Part shown: in pieces, positions 58,830-64,000 of the stretch
Layout of the letters: each line of letters begins with the position of its first letter
Position numbering within the stretch: the first letter of the stretch is position 1
DNA from: Zychaea mexicana
Taxonomy: Eukaryota > Mucoromycota > Mucoromycetes > Mucorales > Lichtheimiaceae
Length of the DNA: 64,000 nt
Reading direction: 5' to 3'
Assembly: GCF_025766255.1 (NCBI RefSeq)
Contig: NW_026516702.1
Location: 62,001 to 126,000, forward strand
Position numbers and translations under genes: made by a program
Notes under the pieces: model-generated
What the model was told of the DNA's origin: nothing
The model's database searches: none
What the model saw: the letters and a program-made list of their open reading frames with translations, nothing else

Positions 58830-59562
58830 GGGTCGCAATACTGTTGCTGTGGCACCCTGCGGAACATAATCGACTTGTGCTGTTGTTGTTGCTGCTGGTG
58901 TCGATGAATTTTGTTGAGTAGTAGATTGTTTTTGCTTTTTTTTCAAAACAAAAATATATTGTCGGGCAAAAGATAAACCAATGAAGTTTGGAAAGACCAT
59001 GACTCAAATATTCACTATACTCGTCCTAATAGCTGCTTTGATCTGTAAACAATAGAGTTGATAGAGTCGAGTAATCAATTGTATTTCATTAAGTGTTTGA
59101 CGTAAGCTGATTCAGTAGAGTTTCACTTGAGTTTACCTACCGTGGGCCGTTTGGCAGAATCCTTACGAGTTTGGTAGTACGATTTAGTTTCTGCTGCTTC
59201 CGCTTCATTATGCTTTTTATCAATTTCGATTGCGCGCCAGTATTCTTCGTATCCTCCACTTGACAATCTCTGTTAAGCAGAATAAAAAACAGTCAGACGG
59301 AAAACCATAATAGCTACTGAGTAACATACAAACAAAAAAAACATACCGAGTAATCGTTTTCAACTTGTTGTTGGTTCCATTGCCGGACTTTACTTGGTTT
59401 CCACTCTGACATGTGCGTTACCTCAGCCTTGAACTGCGCTTCTGCTTTTTCTCGTTCAATCAGATTGCTTTTCTTGAAGCACCCAACAATATCAATTACA
59501 TGGTTTTTATCATTGTTATTGACCTGAATTTTCAGGTTTTTCGTGAATGGGGGCCACACCAT
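58795..59562 (-). pseudogene. Inverted partial copy of the same gene (right arm)
   Basis: Minus-strand copy of the 5' part only. Exon 1 (59347-59562) encodes exactly the same 72 residues as the left copy. Exon 2 has one coding change (Arg for Ile at its first residue). The same TAG codon is present (59026-59028), so it predates the duplication. The copy runs into unrelated spacer DNA after the TAQVDYVPQGATATV segment, so it cannot make the rest of the protein. It points towards the left copy, i.e. the two are convergent. Confidence 0.6.
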
Positions 59563-59845
59563 TTTGACAGTTATAATAAAGAAAGAGTGAAGACGAGGTG
59601 TAAAGAGCTATCATGCACTCAGAGTGACAGAAAAGAGAGTGAAATTATTGACGGCCACTGAATATGTCGTGTGTATGGGAGAGGGTTTCAGTGATTCCAG
59701 GGCCATAAATAGCACTCTGTCTGCTTCTAGGCTTCTTGAGCTCCAAATAAGCATCTTATAGTGCTCTTTTTGTATAGAGGAGCAACATTTTTTTATTCGT
59801 CAAATATAGTAACTAGAACGCAAAAATGCGAATAATGAGACGCGA
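58839..59845 (-). repeat. Right arm (about 1007 bp) of the long inverted repeat
   Basis: Reverse-complement partner of 57086-58091, separated from it by 747 bp of unique DNA. Differences seen include ACTATATTTG for ACTATTTTTG near the outer end, several changes in the first intron, AGAG for AGAT at the second exon start, and a few substitutions near 58960-58985. Confidence 0.93.
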
Positions 59846-60380
59846 AATTGAAAATTATAGTGTGCGCAAATATTAAAAATTATCTTTGGCGAAAGTAAAA
59901 ATGGAGGGACGCGAAGTAATAGGAAAAATCCAATATCTTTAGAAAATTAGGTCATGCTAGAACAAGGGGTTGTAATATGAGTGGCAATTAGGATAGAAAG
60001 CAACAAGAAAAATACAAGTGAGGATTGATTGGGTTTTTGGTGAAAAGTGAGTGAATGAATGGTTGTGCATGTTTGTGTGTATGTGTGTATGTGTGTGTGT
60101 GTGTGCGTGTGTGGGCGTACATGCTGTATAGTAGTTTTAAATAGCAGTAGATAATATACAAAAAAAAAGGATGTGTCTGTGTTAGATTACTCATGAGGGC
60201 GGGGTATATCAAACGAGCAAAAGAAGAGGAGATGAAATAGTAGTCGTTAGTAGTAATAGTAGTTGTTGTTGTTGGTTAGTAAGGACCAGAATGAATTAGT
60301 AAGGACAGTAATGGGGATGCAGTTCGCATTGTGTGTGTGTGTGTGTATAAGGGTGGCGGTTGTTGTACTAGGGAGAATGG
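59846..60380. other. Intergenic with GT-rich simple repeats
   Basis: Between the inverted repeat and the G-alpha stop codon. Holds a GT/GTAT-rich tract (60060-60113), TAGTAG/TTG triplet-like runs (60240-60275) and a (GT) run (60330-60347). Probably the G-alpha 3' UTR and flank; no gene recognised. Confidence 0.5.
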
Positions 60381-61283
60381 TTATAGTAAAAGAGTTTGAA
60401 CATTTTCATGGAGGATGCTATCGGAAACCGAGTTCATAACGTGACCCAATAGTCGGGTATCGGTGGCCACGGTGTAGTGCACGTAGATTTGCTTTCTTGA
60501 GCTACGGTTCAACATTTCAAATCGTTTGCGGAAATAATCTGCTGCTTGGTTGTAGTCCTTGGAGGAACCTATAAACAGTGTGCAACACATTAGTTTCTAG
60601 ACAGATCCCTCGCCTATCTAATCTATCAAGCTCCTTACTACTTCCACCAAGAAGAAGAGTTTCTCATTCTTTTACCTGTGTAGTCTGGGAAGTATGTTTT
60701 GATAGGTGACTCTCGGAGCTTCCGTTTGAATACATCCACCTTGTTCAGAAACAGGATCATGGAGGTGTTTACAAACCACTTGGAGTTACATATCGAGTCA
60801 AAGAGCATCAGTGCTTCATACATCTATAAGGTAATTGGCATAAATGTGAGTTTCTCCCCTCTTGTACAACCTTATGTGTTTCCTTATTGCATGGATGGAT
60901 CGATAGCCAACCTGATTCTATAAAAAGAAACAAAAGACAGAGTATAACTTTGAGTTTCCTTACAATCTCCCTTGTATCACACTCATCCAAGAAAAAATTG
61001 TACGCGATAACTTACAGAATCACGATCCTCAACCAAACAACAATCGTAGCCACTAATCGCTACGACAAACAAAACCGAAGCGACATTTTCAAAGCAATGG
61101 ATCCTATATGTAAACGTTTTGGTCAGCATCATCTCCTCTTATGTTGGTGAACAGACTCACACACAACGTTTGGGGTTTGTAAGATATGATCAATGATTAC
61201 CATTTCTTCCGTTCACTTCGTTGACCGCCCACGTCGCACATTCGATAAATTATTGGACCGTTGCGGAACGTTGTTTCGACAAT

Positions 61284-61314
<31 letters not shown>

Positions 61315-62143
61315 CAAGGGTCAGGTCAGCACAGCCGTTCAATCCGAAAAAGGGACGGATGATACTTTACCAGTTGTCTTAATCCTGCATTGAATGATAT
61401 CTTGATCTGTTGGCATATAGTCGGGCTGGAATACTCGGTCAAGATCATCATAGAAGCTGTATTTTACAGGTTATTAGTAGTCCTATCACGCGGAGTCTAT
61501 TTGAAACCCGAATCTGTGGAAGATGAATCACTTACAACTGCACATTATCATTCAGGGCAAATGTGTTTCCCTTTTTGAACGTTTCCTGAATGCCACCATC
61601 AGCCCACAGTGATTTGAGGGGTTGCAGGTACTCGCCCGGATAAGGCGTGCCATGTTTGATCATGGGCAATGCCTCGAACAGTGAAATGTATGCCTAGCGC
61701 AAAAAACGACAACCCCCACAGTTAATCATTTATGTGAGATCCAAGCCGACAAGTAGCAGGGGTTGACTACTCACCCAGTTTGTTTGGTTGTCCAAGGTGT
61801 ATTGCAATTCATTCATGCATTCGAGCAGAGACTGCATAGCCGAGAGAATGTTTCCAAAGATGACGAGTCGAAACGCCTCTCGTTCTGCAGGCGAGAATCC
61901 AGACGCGTGGATAAGCCGCATTTGTTTTAACACTGTTGATTTGCCGGAATCACCTGCACCTGGAAACAAGGTACCCAGTCTTAGCACGAGGATCATATGA
62001 CTGGCTGACACTCTTTTCACACACACCACATACACTTGTTTACCTAGCAGTAGAATTTTGACTTCTCGGTTCAAGCGTTTTTGGTCATGCTTAATTTGCT
62101 TGTCGATCGCTTTGCTTTTGTTGGCACTATGACTGTTTCCCAT
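60381..62143 (-). CDS. Heterotrimeric G-protein alpha subunit
   Basis: Nine exons: 62044-62143, 61775-61959, 61536-61693, 61371-61456, 61201-61285, 61016-61103, 60912-60917, 60676-60823 and 60381-60568. They sum to 1044 nt (347 residues), normal for the family. Starts [17 protein letters not shown]: the myristoylation Gly2 is present, but the usual palmitoylated Cys3 is not. P-loop GAGDSGKST (split by intron 1); switch [14 protein letters not shown] with Arg and Thr intact; switch [14 protein letters not shown]; NKxD box LFLNKVD. The guanine-contact loop is TVATDT in place of the usual TCATDT. The C-terminus ends HENVQTLLL. Couples a 7-TM receptor to downstream signalling such as cAMP or MAPK; which class (Gpa1, 2 or 3) is uncertain, and it is not a standard Gpa1 by its N-terminus. 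Confidence 0.93.
60912..60917 (-). other. 6-nt microexon of the G-alpha gene
   Basis: Coding-strand sequence AATCAG (Asn-Gln), preceded by a TATAG acceptor of intron 60918-61015 (98 nt) and followed by a GTTGGC donor of intron 60824-60911 (88 nt). Without it the protein would lack two residues at a position where G-alpha proteins have an invariant Asn-Arg-type pair before Met (pattern LxEDxxxNxM). With it the sequence reads [17 protein letters not shown]. Confidence 0.8.
61286..61314 (-). repeat. (TG)14 microsatellite forming an intron 3' end
   Basis: On the G-alpha coding strand this is a (CA)14 run that ends exactly in the CAG acceptor of intron 61286-61370. It occupies about a third of that 85-nt intron and replaces the usual pyrimidine tract. 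Confidence 0.85.
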
Positions 62144-63021
62144 TGTGAATGGTGTTGTTGTGGTTTATACAAGCGAGGTGGGAGGGGCGGGGGTGGCTGA
62201 CTGACTGCGAAGGAATGGAATGCGCTTGTGTGCTAGTGTCTTTCCCTCTTTTCTTGATAATATTGGATGAATGCAAGGGGTGGGTGAAGGTCAATTGAAG
62301 TCCACGAAAAGAAAAAATAAAAAATAAGGGCACGCCTTGGAATTCAAATTCACAAGCGGTGTAAAGAGAAAAAGAGAGAAAAAGAAAAAAAAAAGAGAGA
62401 GAGAGAAACGCTATCTATTTCTGTGTTGGATCTTTGACAGATATTCAAGGCGTATGACTTCGCCTGTGTGAGTTTGTGCCGTGAGAGAGAGTGTGTGTCC
62501 AGGTCCGTTATTAATAATCTAATATGCGTACCACAGAGAAAGAACGCGCTTTGTAATGCTTTTAGATCGTTTCTCTCTCTCTCTCTCTTTGTGGTCTCTC
62601 ACCCTCTTCCTTCCCCTTCGTCGCTCCCTCCAAGCCTTTCGCCATGGTGGCCACGTTTGTTTATCCTATGATCGTCGCGCAAAAGCAGTAGCAACCCGTT
62701 CGATCTGTTTTATGAAAAGGAGTTCTGATGTATGAAAATTAATACCTGATTGTTCTGTTCAATTCCGCTCCAGACCGCGTCGTTGCTCGCTGTTATTAAA
62801 AAATTATTTCTTTCTACAGTTTCTTTCTTGCCCTCCCTCCCCATTCATCCCGCATTTCTGGTTTCTCTGCGCTGCTGAATTAAGTTGAAGAATCGAACTC
62901 CACGCTGCTAGTATCTTCCCAGAAGTGTTCTACTTGAGCATCTCGCGCGTGAATGAGTAATGGATGTGTGTGTGTGTGTGTGTGTGTGTTTGTGTGTAAT
63001 GCATATTCAACTCCCTCCCAC

Positions 63022-63052
<31 letters not shown>

Positions 63053-64000
63053 CATCCCCCCACCTTTCCTTTATTAACCTTGTTAAACAAAATCGAATAC
63101 ATAGTAGTTACGCTACACCCTTTAGAAAACGTGGCCCATCAACTTTTTTTTCTTTGTCAAACGCTTCGGGTTGCACAAGAGTAACTAGCCAATTTACTGG
63201 CTTCCAAATCATTCTCTCGTTGTGGAACCATTGGCTTTCATTAACATTGCACCGAGTCCCTGGAAAAGTTCTAGCGGGCACATGCTTGCTTATGTACCTC
63301 GCTTTGCTGACCTATTACCATCGTATATATAGTCACTTAGTAAGAAGTATAGTAGGCAATCCACTAACTCAACAACTGGGCAGATTGCCGATTCGGGATC
63401 TTCTTTCCCTTTTTTACTAACCCATTCTAGTTATTAGTGCTATTATTATGTCGCCGCACGGACGGACAGCTCCCTTTCTTGTTTCCACTTACATATTCTA
63501 TTACTGAGTTGACCTACTTGCTATGTATGTAGCTAGGTTAGTAGAGAAAACTAACCTGCAGCCATGTGTAAATAATGTATGGAGTAATACAGTTATAATG
63601 TGTCACGAGCCACGCACACACCTCTTTTGTGATCGTCCCTTTTTGTGAGAGATGGGTCTCCTACCCGTCAAATGCTTGATGTATATTCGTATCTGCATTA
63701 TGCTGTGGTAAAGCACATCATAGAGCAGCCGTATTATGATGTAGCTCAAGTCATTGCTGTGTAAACATGGTACGTAATTGTTTGTCATGGATATGTTCAA
63801 ACAATCTCCATTATCATGGACAAGCTGTCACAAGGTAAACAATGGATGATTGATGATAAAGTGTCAAAGGTGTAAGCTGCTATTACAATGAACGGTCTGT
63901 CCCCGCATGATGAAACTTTTCTGTACACATACTGTGACCTTGTTGTCCATCGTCAGGTGCATATGCAAATAATATATATACTATATGCATTGACTCTTGA
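62144..64000. other. 1.86 kb upstream of the G-alpha gene; simple repeats, no gene
   Basis: Contains an A/G-rich tract (62366-62405), CT runs (62572-62588), a (TG) run (62965-62989) and a (CTA) triplet run (63024-63052). ORFs over the repeats (for example 62953-63420) are repeat artefacts. The first several hundred bases should hold the G-alpha promoter. Beyond 63.1 kb nothing is recognised. Confidence 0.5.

Noticed and set aside
57086..59845. Calling the inverted repeat a foldback or TIR transposon
   Set aside because: No target-site duplication, terminal motif or transposase was seen; the arms are the 5' part of an ordinary-looking spliced gene.
62953..63420. 155-codon plus-strand ORF
   Set aside because: Its first half is translation of TG and CTA repeats; there is no domain and no splice structure.
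1..64000. tRNA, rRNA and CRISPR features
   Set aside because: No convincing A-box/B-box pair, rRNA stretch or regularly spaced direct-repeat array was seen by eye; a covariance-model search would be decisive for tRNAs.

Overview
This window is nuclear DNA of a filamentous fungus, most likely an early-diverging one of the Mucoromycota (Mucorales type). The support is many short GT-AG introns (about 50 to 100 nt), mixed AT-rich intergenic DNA, and a eukaryotic, fungal gene set: Atg2, Ssz1, Sen2, Rrp7, a PAK kinase, a G-alpha subunit and a White-collar-2-like PAS/GATA factor. The lineage call is inference from gene content and style; no marker gene was searched. No tRNA, rRNA or CRISPR array was seen.

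Layout, left to right. 1-8.6 kb, all on the minus strand: a Ytp1/DUF2427-like membrane protein cut by the window edge, a PAS/GATA factor, a decayed arrestin-like gene and cytosolic prolyl-tRNA synthetase. 8.9-16.0 kb (minus): the lipid-transfer autophagy protein Atg2. 17.4-29.8 kb: a GPI-type secreted LRR protein, a single-C2 protein, tyrosine aminotransferase, tRNA-splicing endonuclease subunit Sen2, a Tea1/Kel1-like kelch/coiled-coil protein and the ribosome-associated Hsp70 Ssz1. 30-35 kb is gene-poor and holds two relics of BAHD-type (HXXXD) acyltransferases. 35.3-45 kb (minus): a four-TM protein, then two paralogous secreted sulfatases in tandem with a dead UDP-glycosyltransferase between them. 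46.2-51 kb (minus): ketopantoate reductase and acyl-CoA oxidase. 52.2-56.8 kb: a PAK kinase divergent from RRP7. 57.1-59.8 kb: a large, nearly perfect inverted repeat with 1 kb arms. 60.4-62.1 kb (minus): a G-alpha subunit with a 6-nt microexon.

Most genes are unrelated housekeeping neighbours; there is no operon-like logic. Functional themes are signalling and polarity (PAK, G-alpha, Tea1-like), RNA and translation (ProRS, Sen2, Ssz1, Rrp7), and peroxisomal, CoA and sulfate-ester metabolism (acyl-CoA oxidase, ketopantoate reductase, sulfatases).

The most unusual items are (1) the ~1 kb-arm inverted repeat at 57086-59845, a natural long-hairpin locus made from the 5' part of an unrecognised gene; (2) microexons of 6 nt (G-alpha) and 14 nt (both sulfatases), each supported by reading frame and, for the sulfatases, by both paralogs; (3) a (TG)14 microsatellite that forms the 3' splice site of a G-alpha intron; (4) one-repeat-per-exon architecture in the LRR gene; and (5) four dead genes (arrestin-like, UGT, two BAHD) lying between intact ones.
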